A stretch of DNA of 64,000 nt from JAFGRR01 sp964563855. Its GTDB lineage: Bacteria; Planctomycetota; Phycisphaerae; UBA1845; Fen-1342. The position numbers were made by a program, and so were the translations under genes. The stretch is taken from NCBI GenBank assembly GCA_964563855.1, contig CAZLYU010000009.1:1-64000 (forward strand), given 5' to 3'. Below, piece after piece: positions 1 to 8,464 of this stretch. Numbering within the stretch: position 1 is the stretch's first letter; every line of letters starts with the position of its first letter. Below the pieces are notes generated by a model, which saw nothing but the letters and a program-made list of their open reading frames with translations, was not told where the DNA came from and did no database searches.

Positions 1-1960
1 GCTGTTGTGCGGGTCCCGTGGGCGGCGGCTGTGGCTTGGGCGGCGGCGGGGGGGTGGCGTCGGTCTGCGGCGGCAAGACGTCGCCGAGCGGCGCCTCGAC
101 ACTGAAAGCGCCGACGTCGACCTCGGCGCGATGTTGATCGAGACGGATGCGGACGATCTTTCCATCGCGATCAAAGTTTCGCAGGCGCACCGGGTCACCG
201 GGCTGCAGGTGCGCGACCCGGCTGACCCACTCATTGAAGTCCGCTTGCTGGCGTTGCAGCACCTTGCGGGCCTCGACCGCGGCGGTCGACTCCGCCTCGG
301 CGGTCACGCGGGCCTTCTCCGCGGCGGTGCGCGCCTCCTCGGCGGCGCGTTTGGCGGACTCTGCTCCGGCGAGCGCCGAGTTGAGCGCTCGAGCGCGGTG
401 TGAGAGATTCTTGCGGGCCATGGAGACCAGACGCCTCGACATGCCGAGTCGCTGGGCGATATCGATGGCGTTGCTGGCGCCGGCTTCGCCGATGCGCAGT
501 CGGTAGGTGGGTCGCAGCGTTTCGTAGTCGAACTCGACCGAGCCGTTTTCGGCGCGCTCGCGGGTGAGGGCGAAACTCTTGAGGGCCCCGATGTGGGTCG
601 TGACGACGCAGCGCGCCTCGAGACGGAGCAGTTCGTCGAGCACGGCGCGGCCGATGGCGCTGCCCTCGTCGGGGTCGGTGCCCGCGCCGAGCTCGTCCAT
701 CAGCACCAGTGCGTGGGGCCCGGCGTGCACCAGCATGTCGAGGACGCGTTTGACGTGCGCGCTGAATGTGCTGAGCGACTGCTGCATGCTCTGTTCGTCG
801 CCGATGTCGATCAGGATATTGCTGAACAAACCGCAACGACTGCCGGCTGCGACGGGCGCCGGTAAACCGGCCTGCACCATGAGGGCCAGCAGTCCGATGG
901 TCTTCAGGGTGACGGTCTTGCCGCCAGTGTTCGGGCCGGTGATCACCAGCATGTCAAAGTCGTCGCCAAGCCGATACGTGATCGGGATGATCTCTCTCGT
1001 CTGGTCCGGCGTTTGCTGCTGCATTTCGAGCAGCACTGGATGTCTGGCCTCGATCATGTGGACCTGGGCTTCGTCGAGCAGGGCGGGGCAGCGCATGTCG
1101 AAGGTGCGGGCCATGCGCACTTTGGCGTGGATCAGGTCGAGCACGCCGAGGGCGTCGAACGTTTTGATGAGGGGGTCGACGTTGAGATAGATCTCGTGCG
1201 AGAGGTCCCACAAGAGGTGTCGGATCTCCTCCTCTTCCTCAACGCGCAGATTAGTGATGCGGTTGTTCAGTTCGACCGCGACCGACGGCTCGACAAACAC
1301 GGTGGCGCCGCTGTCAGACGCGCGATGCACGATGCCGGGTACGCGGCCGCGGTGCTCGGCACGGACGGGGAGCACGAGGCGATCGTTATGGAACGTGTGG
1401 CTGGCGTACTGCAGCCGCTTCTGGATCTCAGGATCGCGTAGGAGTCGACTGACGGCTTCCTGGATGTCGGCTTGCGCCAGGCTGATCTCGCGTCGCACAC
1501 GGCGCAGCTTGGTGCTGGCGTCGTCGCGCACGCGCGGGCCGCTCTCGATGACCGCATGGACGCGATCGGCGACCGCTCCGAAGTCGCCGATACGTTCCGC
1601 GAGTCGTCTGAGTTCGACGGCCTCCGCCGGCAGCTTGACGAGGTAGCGGACCAGGGCGCGGGTGGCCTCGAGCGCCTGGCCAATCTGCGCGAGGTCTTCG
1701 AGGCCGACCGTGAGCGGCGGGGCGCACGCGCGCACCAAATCGCGAACGTCGGACAAGCCGCCAAACGGCGGGGGGCCATGCTCGATGGTGAACGCGTCAA
1801 GCTCGGCGAACTGTTGATACCAGCGTGCGAGGAGCTCTTTCCGCGCGATGGGGTGAACGGTTGCGCACAGGCGTTTGCCGAGGCCGGTACTCGCGAACCC
1901 CGCCAGCAAGTCGCGCACGCGCGGAAAATCGAGCGCTTCGAGTGTGTGCTCGTCGATCAT
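1..1960 (-). CDS. mutS2: Endonuclease MutS2 (3'-truncated by window edge)
   Basis: Translation of the minus strand from an ATG at 1960 begins MIDEHTLEALDF, the usual MutS2 N-terminus, and stays open to the window edge, giving about 653 residues. It carries the Walker A motif ITGPNTGGKTVTLKT (around 905-955) and the Walker B stretch LVLMDELGAGTDPDEGSA. A long Ala/Glu-rich coiled coil follows, then the start of a KOW-like module (LQPGDPVRLR). The C-terminal Smr nuclease domain would lie beyond position 1 and cannot be seen. MutS2 proteins are ATPases acting on branched DNA or collided ribosomes rather than in mismatch repair. The gene is divergent from the TPR gene. No good ribosome binding site is visible, but the start matches the family. 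Confidence 0.95.
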   Translation of the reverse strand, partial: MIDEHTLEALDFPRVRDLLAGFASTGLGKRLCATVHPIARKELLARWYQQFAELDAFTIEHGPPPFGGLSDVRDLVRACAPPLTVGLEDLAQIGQALEATRALVRYLVKLPAEAVELRRLAERIGDFGAVADRVHAVIESGPRVRDDASTKLRRVRREISLAQADIQEAVSRLLRDPEIQKRLQYASHTFHNDRLVLPVRAEHRGRVPGIVHRASDSGATVFVEPSVAVELNNRITNLRVEEEEEIRHLLWDLSHEIYLNVDPLIKTFDALGVLDLIHAKVRMARTFDMRCPALLDEAQVHMIEARHPVLLEMQQQTPDQTREIIPITYRLGDDFDMLVITGPNTGGKTVTLKTIGLLALMVQAGLPAPVAAGSRCGLFSNILIDIGDEQSMQQSLSTFSAHVKRVLDMLVHAGPHALVLMDELGAGTDPDEGSAIGRAVLDELLRLEARCVVTTHIGALKSFALTRERAENGSVEFDYETLRPTYRLRIGEAGASNAIDIAQRLGMSRRLVSMARKNLSHRARALNSALAGAESAKRAAEEARTAAEKARVTAEAESTAAVEARKVLQRQQADFNEWVSRVAHLQPGDPVRLRNFDRDGKIVRIRLDQHRAEVDVGAFSVEAPLGDVLPPQTDATPPPPPKPQPPPTGPAQQ

Positions 1961-2057
1961 GAGACTCTTGCGTCGCAGCTGGGCTGCGGGGAGGCTTTAC
2001 ACGAATGTAACGCCGTCCCGCCCTGCGTCGCTGCAGCGTACGGGGCCGAGGTCATGC

Positions 2058-2948
2058 ATGACAAGCTGGAAGTGCTGGACAATCCGATATGTTGCGATGC
2101 TTGGAGCGGCGACGTGCGTGATCGCGGCGACAGACGTCGCGCCGCCCGTTTCGGAGCAGCAGACAACCGCCGCCGCGCATGACGCGATTCGAGGGTATGT
2201 GGCGCGGGGCGCCTATGGGAAGGCGTTGCAGCAGCTGCGGCCGGCTTTGGAGCAACATCCCGAAGATGCTGAGCTGCACCTGCTGGCGGCTGAGACGTAC
2301 TTTCACATGCGGCGTTTGGTCGGTGCGGTGAGGGATACGTCCGCCGCGCAGGTCGCCACCGACTTGGCCGGCATCCACGCGGCTCCGGATTCGGCGCTGC
2401 ATCATGTGCGTCAGGCATTGGCGTTGGGGTCGGCGTGTGCACGGGCTGTGGCGCTGTACGGGCGCATTCTGGCGCGTCTGGGGCATGCGGACGGGGCCAA
2501 GGCGCTGCTCGACAAGCATCGATCGCTGCTGCTGAACCGCAACCAGGACGCGATTTCGCTAGCGCACGCAGCCGCCGTCTACTATGCCGCCTCCGACGTG
2601 CGGTCATTTTTGGCGTGCGAGGATCGGCGGCATGCATTGGAGGGGGCGACGTCTGTCGAGCGGGCGTCAACACGTCGCGCGGCGGCGGAACTCGCGATTC
2701 AGTCGGATCAGATCGGTTTGGCGACGAGTCTATTGCGTCGCGCGAGCGATCTGGCGCCCGACGACCCGGAAATCGCCGCAGCGCTTGGCGACGCGAGTTT
2801 GCTGGCGGGCGAGTCGGGCGCGGCGATTGACGCCTATCGGCGAGCGTTGGCGCATGCGGAAGACGGGCGGCTGCGCCGGCGTTTGCTGGCGGCGATCGAT
2901 CGCGTATCGCGGGGTTCGGCGGCGAAGGCGGAGGCGGCAAGCAAGTGA
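2058..2948 (+). CDS. Exported TPR-repeat protein
   Basis: About 296 residues. The open frame extends upstream to 1875, but that part overlaps the start of mutS2 on the other strand; the ATG at 2058 has GAGG at 2048-2051, six bases away, and gives a basic N-terminus plus hydrophobic stretch (VAMLGAATCVIAA) that looks like a signal peptide or anchor. ATG at 2097 is an alternative. The rest is Ala/Leu-rich helical repeat with TPR-like spacing, for example LQQLRPALEQHPEDAELHLL near the N-terminus and DLAPDDPEIAAALGDASLLAGESGAAIDAYRRAL near the C-terminus (each only partly quoted pattern-wise). TPR proteins are scaffolds; no partner is indicated by the neighbours. Confidence 0.7.
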   Translation: MTSWKCWTIRYVAMLGAATCVIAATDVAPPVSEQQTTAAAHDAIRGYVARGAYGKALQQLRPALEQHPEDAELHLLAAETYFHMRRLVGAVRDTSAAQVATDLAGIHAAPDSALHHVRQALALGSACARAVALYGRILARLGHADGAKALLDKHRSLLLNRNQDAISLAHAAAVYYAASDVRSFLACEDRRHALEGATSVERASTRRAAAELAIQSDQIGLATSLLRRASDLAPDDPEIAAALGDASLLAGESGAAIDAYRRALAHAEDGRLRRRLLAAIDRVSRGSAAKAEAASK

Positions 2949-3111
2949 ATTCGCGCTCGGGCCCCAACCAATTCCCGTTTGGCGTGTCTGGCTGTGGAAA
3001 GGCCTCGAACCCGGCTCAAACCCGCGGCCATCGACGGCGCCGCTCGGTGGGACGCACGTGGGCCGATATGATTTGCTTGGCGGTGCTCGAACCCATTCGG
3101 GAGGAATCGCA

Positions 3112-3321
3112 ATGCGACGTTGGCTGACCGGCTCGACGCTTATGCTGCTGCTCACTGGTGCGATGGCGATGCAGAGCATTACCTGCACCATTCCTGACGT
3201 CATCGTGATCGACCGCGACGACCGCTACTGCTGCGACGACGATTGGGATGATTGGGACGACTACGACGACTGGGACGACGATTGGGGCTGGTTCGACTTT
3301 TTCCTCGATATTGACTTCTGA
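3112..3321 (+). CDS. Small secreted Asp/Trp-rich protein
   Basis: A 69-residue protein starting at ATG 3112 with GGGAGG at 3099-3104, seven bases upstream, which decides the start. Residues 1-20 (MRRWLTGSTLMLLLTGAMAM) form a clear signal peptide. After CTIPDVIVIDRDD the mature part is almost only Asp, Trp, Tyr and Phe, with DDWDD/DYDDW repeats and a paired CC, and ends in FFLDIDF. The very acidic, aromatic composition suggests cation binding or an extracellular matrix role, but no family is recognised. It sits just upstream of flagellin on the same strand, 237 bases apart. Confidence rests on the ribosome binding site and signal peptide. Confidence 0.6.
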   Translation: MRRWLTGSTLMLLLTGAMAMQSITCTIPDVIVIDRDDRYCCDDDWDDWDDYDDWDDDWGWFDFFLDIDF

Positions 3322-3516
3322 TTTTCCGTTTCGGCTGCGGCTCGTATGCGTTATGGGCTGTGACCGAGAAGAGCGCGCGTCGCGCGGGTCGGGGCCGGAA
3401 TCTTGTGGGGCGCGCGATTGCGGGGGGTGGCTGGGGGAGCCGTAACGCCTCGTCCGAGCGGCGGCGTTTGTTTGCACTGCGTCGGCAATGTTTTCCAGGT
3501 TGAGAGTGGTCCAATC

Positions 3517-3533
3517 GGCGGCGAAAAGCCGCC
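3517..3533 (+). promoter_or_regulatory. Hairpin in flagellin 5' leader
   Basis: GGCGGC (3517-3522), loop GAAAA, GCCGCC (3528-3533): a perfect 6-bp stem ending 25 bases before the flagellin ATG. The ribosome site GGAG lies between it and the start inside ACCTGGAGC. Leader hairpins and GGA motifs are the usual CsrA targets in flagellin mRNAs, so post-transcriptional control is possible; this is inference. No sigma-28 or sigma-54 promoter could be recognised in 3322-3558. Confidence 0.35.
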
Positions 3534-3558
3534 CCTCACTCACCTGGAGCATCACGCA

Positions 3559-4941
3559 ATGGCATTGACAGTCACAAATCCCAACAGCCTGACACTGCTG
3601 AACATTGTCAACCGAACATCGACAAACCAGAGCATGTCGCTGCAGCGGCTCTCGACCGGCTCACGCATCAACAGTGGTGCGGATGATCCCGCCGGTCTGA
3701 TCACCATGCGCGGACTCGACGCCGAGCTGACCAGCGTCGATGCGGCGTTGGCGAACAACCAGCGCACCGACGCGATGCTTGGCGTGGCGGACAAGGCGTT
3801 GGGCGAAGTGGCGGTGATGCTGAATGACATCATCGGCCTGGCGCAGAAGTCGGCGAACTCGGCCGGGTTGAGCGCGTCGGAAGTCGCCGCCAACCAGTCT
3901 CAGATCGACAACGCGATCGCCGCGATCGACCGGATCGTCGGCTCAACGGAATTCAACGGCAAGAAGCTGCTGGACGGTTCGCAGGGCATCAACACCACGT
4001 CGGACCCGAGCAAGGTTACGGACGTGTCGGTGTTCTCCCGCAACCCGAACGCTTCGAGCACCTCGATCAGCGTCGCGATGACGGATCAGGCTGACAAGGC
4101 CGAGTTCGCCATCAGCAGCGCCGCCGCCACGGGCGACATGTCGATCTCGGTTCAAGGCGAGCTGGGTGCGGCGGTCATCGACATTACGACGGGCGACACG
4201 GTTGCATCGATCCAGACCAAGATTAATGACGCGACGGCGCAGACGGGTGTGTCGGCGATTGTCTCGTCGGGCACGCTGAGTGTGCGTTCGACCGACTTCG
4301 GTTCGGATGCGTTCGCCCGCGTCGACATCGTCAGCGGCTCCGGCAACACGGCGGAGAACTACGCGACTGGTGATGACGCTGACGTGACGATCAATGGTCA
4401 GACCGCCGCGGTCGACGGTCTGCGGGTCAACTTCTCGTCGGGCGGCCTCGATCTCGCGTTCGAGCTGAACTCGACATGGGACGGCACCGGCGGGGCGACA
4501 GTGACCGTTTCCAATCAGGGCGGCGCCACCTTTGCGCTCGGCACCGACGCCAACGAGCGCGCCACACTGGGTATCGATAGTCTGTTCTCGCAAGGTCTCG
4601 GCAAGGCCTCGCTCGGCTACCTTTCGGAGCTCAAGAGCGGCGGCGCCAAGAGTCTCACTTCCGACCCTACGAAGGCGGCGGAGATTGCCAAGGCGGCGGG
4701 TGAACAGATCGCGACCATCCAGGGTCGCCTCGGCGGATTCAACAAGTTCCAGGTGAAGACGACCATCAACGCGCTGAACGCCCGCAAGGAAGGGCTGAGC
4801 AGTGCGCGGAGCTCGATCGCGGATGTGGACTACGCGACCGAGTCGGCCGAACTCAACAAGCAGAACGTGCTGTTGCAGTCGGCGATGAGTTTGCTCGGCC
4901 TGGCGAACCAGCAGAGCAGCCAGATTCTGAGCCTGCTGTAA
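3559..4941 (+). CDS. fliC: Flagellin
   Basis: 460 residues from ATG 3559, with GGAG at 3546-3549. The conserved N-terminal D0/D1 helix is complete (NRTSTNQSMSLQRLSTGSRI, then NSGADDPAGL), and the C-terminal D0/D1 is the standard one (SSIADVDYATESAELNKQNV, then LLGLANQQSSQILSLL). The middle, about residues 150-380, is a Thr/Ser/Ala/Asp-rich variable D2/D3 region with the flagellin hook-like motif GDTVASIQTKIN. Subunit of the flagellar filament, exported by the flagellar type III apparatus. No other flagellar gene lies in the window, so it is an isolated flagellin locus. An open frame upstream to 3403 is ignored because the flagellin start is unmistakable. Confidence 0.97.
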   Translation: MALTVTNPNSLTLLNIVNRTSTNQSMSLQRLSTGSRINSGADDPAGLITMRGLDAELTSVDAALANNQRTDAMLGVADKALGEVAVMLNDIIGLAQKSANSAGLSASEVAANQSQIDNAIAAIDRIVGSTEFNGKKLLDGSQGINTTSDPSKVTDVSVFSRNPNASSTSISVAMTDQADKAEFAISSAAATGDMSISVQGELGAAVIDITTGDTVASIQTKINDATAQTGVSAIVSSGTLSVRSTDFGSDAFARVDIVSGSGNTAENYATGDDADVTINGQTAAVDGLRVNFSSGGLDLAFELNSTWDGTGGATVTVSNQGGATFALGTDANERATLGIDSLFSQGLGKASLGYLSELKSGGAKSLTSDPTKAAEIAKAAGEQIATIQGRLGGFNKFQVKTTINALNARKEGLSSARSSIADVDYATESAELNKQNVLLQSAMSLLGLANQQSSQILSLL

Positions 4942-4946
4942 ACGCA

Positions 4947-5026
4947 GCGCCGGAGCCTCGCGGCCCCGGCGCGCGACGCGGCACAGCCTACGAACAGAGG
5001 CCGGACGACACACGTCGTCCGGCCTC
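4947..5026. terminator. Paired hairpins between convergent genes
   Basis: Two strong stems directly after the flagellin stop. First: GCGCCGG (4947-4953) with CCGGCGC (4966-4972). Second: a perfect 13-bp stem, GAGGCCGGACGAC (4997-5009), loop ACAC, GTCGTCCGGCCTC (5014-5026). No T-run follows. Placed between the flagellin stop and the stop of the convergent NagB-like gene, they probably act as a bidirectional terminator or mRNA-stabilising element. Confidence 0.7.
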
Positions 5027-5056
5027 GCACGTTGGTGGCGATGCTGATTGTGCGCG

Positions 5057-7525
5057 TTAGGTCGCGGCTTCGGCCACCTGCCGGAGTTCGTAGCTCTTGG
5101 TGTAGAACTCCTGCAGCGACATTTGCCGCAGATAGACGATGCCGCGGCAAGCCCGTAACGACTGCTCTTCGTTGTTTACGAAGAAGTCTTCACCGAGGAA
5201 CGTGAGCACCTGGCGATACTGCTGGGTCTGAATCTTGCGCGCCAGCGCGCTAAACGGCCCGTCGAGTTCGTAGCTGGGGAACGCGGCGGTTCGCTGCGTG
5301 TTGAAGCACGTGTCGAAGGTGTCGTCCATGTCGTTCAGGTGCGTCATCGAGCAAGGAATGAAGAGGTTCGCCTCGGACGGATGGAAGCGGAACCAGACGT
5401 TGCGGTAGCCGAGGACCTGGACGTCGCGGTGTCCATGCTCCTGCTCAAACTGCTTGAGCGCGGCGCTGATCGCCTGCAGCACCTTGTAATGCGTATCCGG
5501 TCCGCTGCCTTCGGGGTCGAACGCGACGGTGACGATGTCCGGTTTGACTTCGAGCAGCAATTCGAGAATCGGCGGAACATCACGGTCGACGCGTGGCGGC
5601 TCGGTGAAGAGCTCACCCTTGTAGAAGGCGAGCCGCAAATGCCGCACGCGGTCGCCAACGAAGCCGTACGACGCCCACTTGAGGTCGCTTTCCCACTCGC
5701 GCACGCGGCCCTTGAGCTGCTGCACGAGCGCCATGTCTTTCTTGCCCGGGTACTGCGTCTTGAAGTAGTTCAGCAGTTCGACGCAGCGCTGCTTGAGATT
5801 GTCGATTGCGTCGTCTTCGTACAGCTTCACCATGTTGCGCAGCAAGCGGCGCGAGATCGCCTCGGTCTTCTTGTCTTCATTCGCGACCGCGGCGCCCTCG
5901 TGGTAGTACGAGAGGTCCATTTCGGCCCCGAGCTGGTTGGAGGGATCGAAGTAGCCCTGGTTGATCAACTCGGCGAACTCGCCGTGATTGAGCCGGTCGA
6001 GCAGGTCTTTCACCGCGTCGTACATGTAGGCGTTGGTCACGGCGTTAAAGCCGCTGGTCATGTATGAGAAGGTGTGCTGGTTGCTGCTGCGGCGCACCGC
6101 ATTGGTCACATAGGGCATGTAGCCGAGAATGATGTCGTCGTGGTGGGGGGCCGTGTGCAGGAAGCTGGTTTTCTCCGGCCGGGCGTTGCCGCGCATCAAA
6201 CTGTCGAGCACATACCGATGCGTCTGCTCGGCGAGGTCTTCGTGCGACCGCTGCGTCTTCTGCATCAGCTCGCTGCCGAAGCGGTCGTTGGTGAAGTCTT
6301 CGCGCTGCAGCGTCAGGATCGGCTTGTTGTTGTTGAGCGAGAGGTCCATGACGATGCGATGCACCTGCTCGTCGCCGACCTCCTTCTTGCGTGTGAAGTC
6401 GACGAACTGTCGATTGTGCAGACCCACGGCGGCGCCGCGCGTCAGATAGAACCGCGCCCGCGGCAACACCTGCAGCGCTGAGCCCGGGTATTGATTCGAC
6501 AACGAGCTGTGAATCGTGCTGGCCACCATGTGCGCCTTCGCCTCACCCGCCGCGATGATGATCGCCACCGTGTCGGGATTGTGCGTGATCGTCCGCAGAC
6601 CGATCGTGATGACATGCTTCTGGCCGGCGACGTGAATACCGCCGAGGTCGCTGGCGGCGGCGGCGCGGGTCTCGTAGTTGGGTTCGCACAGCCGCGTGGT
6701 CGAGTAGAAATCTGAGCCGCGGATGTTGAACGCGATGTGGCCGTCCGGACCGATGCCGCCGAGGAAGAAGCCGATGCCGCCGAGCGCCCGCACGCGGCGC
6801 TCGTACTCGGTGCAGAATTGGTCGACCGCGTTGAGCACCTCCTGCTGGCGCTTCTCGAGTCGGCTCTTCGGCTTGCGAATGCGCATCGCGAGGTCGACAG
6901 TTTCGTCGGGGAAGATGTCCTCCAGCGTGTAGCCTTGGGGGACGCCGATGCGGGTCGGATCGATCAGCATCGCCCGGGCGGGATCCATGCCGAAGCCGCG
7001 CAGATAGAACTTCTTGACGTAGTAGTTGAAGCTGTTGTGCTGCCGGGTATCGATGGGATAGAACTCGTCGATCTGCACGAACCGCAGGCCGTGCATTTCG
7101 GGCTTCACGCTCGTGTCGACCCCGAGACTTTCGAGCTCGTCGCGCACGCTGCGCTCATCCCAGTTGCGCATGTAGTGCGTCACGTACTTGATGAAGTACT
7201 CCGGCGTCTTGCCGGTCGGCAGCGAGCAGACGCCTTCGGGATTCTGCTGCACCCATTCGAGGAACCGGCAGGCGGTCAGCCGTCCGAGGCTGGGGAAGTT
7301 CTCGACGATGATCGACGGCACGCGCTCTTCCGGGCCGTAGATCAGTTCATAGCCCGAGGCTTCGATCGCCGCCGCCTCGACGCGACTGTCGAGGGTGGCG
7401 GTTGCGGGCGCGGTGTGCAGCTCTTCCGCCGCCGGCGCCCAACCGGCCGCGCCACTTTCGGCGGGGGTCAGCTCTTGGTCCTGGTCTTCCCCAGACGCGT
7501 CCATTTCTTCCAGATGTTCCGCCAT
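5057..7525 (-). CDS. Glucosamine-6-phosphate deaminase (NagB) fused to PIG-L-like domain
   Basis: 822 residues from ATG 7525, chosen because AAGGAG (7533-7538 on the opposite strand) sits seven bases upstream. The N-terminal half has the NagB signatures SLPTGKTPEYF, VQIDEFYPI and GGIGPDGHIAFN, the last holding the catalytic His; it should convert glucosamine-6-phosphate to fructose-6-phosphate and ammonia. After about residue 430 a second module begins with TAPHHDDIILGYMPYV, a PIG-L/LmbE-type motif (normally PHPDD), suggesting a zinc-dependent N-deacetylase-like domain, with DPEGSGPDTHY as a candidate second metal motif. Such fusions are known in other bacteria under the nagB name. The role fits amino-sugar catabolism, together with murQ 4 kb away. 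The first 60 residues are an acidic, low-complexity extension. Confidence 0.88.
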   Translation of the reverse strand: MAEHLEEMDASGEDQDQELTPAESGAAGWAPAAEELHTAPATATLDSRVEAAAIEASGYELIYGPEERVPSIIVENFPSLGRLTACRFLEWVQQNPEGVCSLPTGKTPEYFIKYVTHYMRNWDERSVRDELESLGVDTSVKPEMHGLRFVQIDEFYPIDTRQHNSFNYYVKKFYLRGFGMDPARAMLIDPTRIGVPQGYTLEDIFPDETVDLAMRIRKPKSRLEKRQQEVLNAVDQFCTEYERRVRALGGIGFFLGGIGPDGHIAFNIRGSDFYSTTRLCEPNYETRAAAASDLGGIHVAGQKHVITIGLRTITHNPDTVAIIIAAGEAKAHMVASTIHSSLSNQYPGSALQVLPRARFYLTRGAAVGLHNRQFVDFTRKKEVGDEQVHRIVMDLSLNNNKPILTLQREDFTNDRFGSELMQKTQRSHEDLAEQTHRYVLDSLMRGNARPEKTSFLHTAPHHDDIILGYMPYVTNAVRRSSNQHTFSYMTSGFNAVTNAYMYDAVKDLLDRLNHGEFAELINQGYFDPSNQLGAEMDLSYYHEGAAVANEDKKTEAISRRLLRNMVKLYEDDAIDNLKQRCVELLNYFKTQYPGKKDMALVQQLKGRVREWESDLKWASYGFVGDRVRHLRLAFYKGELFTEPPRVDRDVPPILELLLEVKPDIVTVAFDPEGSGPDTHYKVLQAISAALKQFEQEHGHRDVQVLGYRNVWFRFHPSEANLFIPCSMTHLNDMDDTFDTCFNTQRTAAFPSYELDGPFSALARKIQTQQYRQVLTFLGEDFFVNNEEQSLRACRGIVYLRQMSLQEFYTKSYELRQVAEAAT

Positions 7526-7798
7526 GAACCAACTCCTTGTCTCGAGGCTTTTGGCAGCATCGATCGCGACGCGCGGCGCACATGGGGACCGCGTGGGCCG
7601 GAACCCTGGGCGCCGTCGCAAACTCAGTTGTTCCTTCGCGAAATAGTGAGATTAGCCTGCCGCGCCGGTCCCGTCTAGTTCGATTTCGCATGCCGGAACA
7701 GGGGGATGTTCGGGGCCGGAGGGCCGCGTTAGGGACCGATAGTCGGCGGGGGCTCAAGCTTCTGCGTGGCAACGCCGATCACAGAGAGAAGTGGACTC

Positions 7799-8425
7799 AT
7801 GTCCGGAGGGCGACGCGTGGACCAGGCAGCTTCGTACGAGCATATCGAACGGCGTTTCTTGCCCGCCGTCGCGCGCATCTTCGCGACGGAAGGCTTCGAG
7901 CGCGCCACGCTCCGGCGGGTCGCGGAAGTCTGCCAAACCAGCATGCGCGACATCAAAGCCCTGTGGCCGACCCGCGCGGCTTTGTTCGTCGCGGCGCTCG
8001 AATACGCGTACGAGTGCGCCGAGCGCGTCTGGCGCTCCTTGCTGACGCCGCGCGCGGCCGCACCCGACGCGCATGTCGCGGCGTTCGCCCGCGGTTGCGG
8101 CGACGACTTCCGGCTGGCGCAACTGCTCGCGGTCGGCAACGACGCGATCGCCCGCCCGCAGGTCCGCAAGACGATGCGGCGGCTCAATCGTCGATTGGCG
8201 CGTTTCCTGGCGGATCAGGTGACGCAACTGCACGTCGACGCCCTCGATCAAGACGACAACCCCGCCTTGCGCATGCAGGCGGCGGCGGCCTTGCGGCAGC
8301 TCGCGCAGGCACAGCGCGACATTGACGAGCACGTGCGCGCCCAGCGCGAGGCGCTGCTCATGTCGCTGCGCGGGGAGATCGTGGCCGCGGCGGCGAAGCG
8401 TCCGACGCCGACGCCGCACGCCTGA
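7799..8425 (+). CDS. TetR-family transcriptional regulator
   Basis: 208 residues from ATG 7799; a GTG at 7766 in the same frame would add 11 residues with no better ribosome site. The N-terminal helix-turn-helix is TetR-like: FLPAVARIFATEGFERATLR, RVAEVCQTSMRDIKALWPTR, AALFVAALEYAYECAERVW. The C-terminal ligand domain is Ala/Arg-rich and not assignable. It is divergent from the NagB-fusion gene (starts 273 bp apart), so control of that gene is plausible but unproven. Convergent with asnS. Confidence 0.8.
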   Translation: MSGGRRVDQAASYEHIERRFLPAVARIFATEGFERATLRRVAEVCQTSMRDIKALWPTRAALFVAALEYAYECAERVWRSLLTPRAAAPDAHVAAFARGCGDDFRLAQLLAVGNDAIARPQVRKTMRRLNRRLARFLADQVTQLHVDALDQDDNPALRMQAAAALRQLAQAQRDIDEHVRAQREALLMSLRGEIVAAAAKRPTPTPHA

Positions 8426-8464
8426 CCGTCGCTCTCGCGCGGCCGTCAGACGCCGGATCGCAGC

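Noticed and set aside
3434..3480. Possible sigma-54 promoter (GG...TTGC) before flagellin
   Set aside because: The spacing between GG and GC does not fit the required ten bases.
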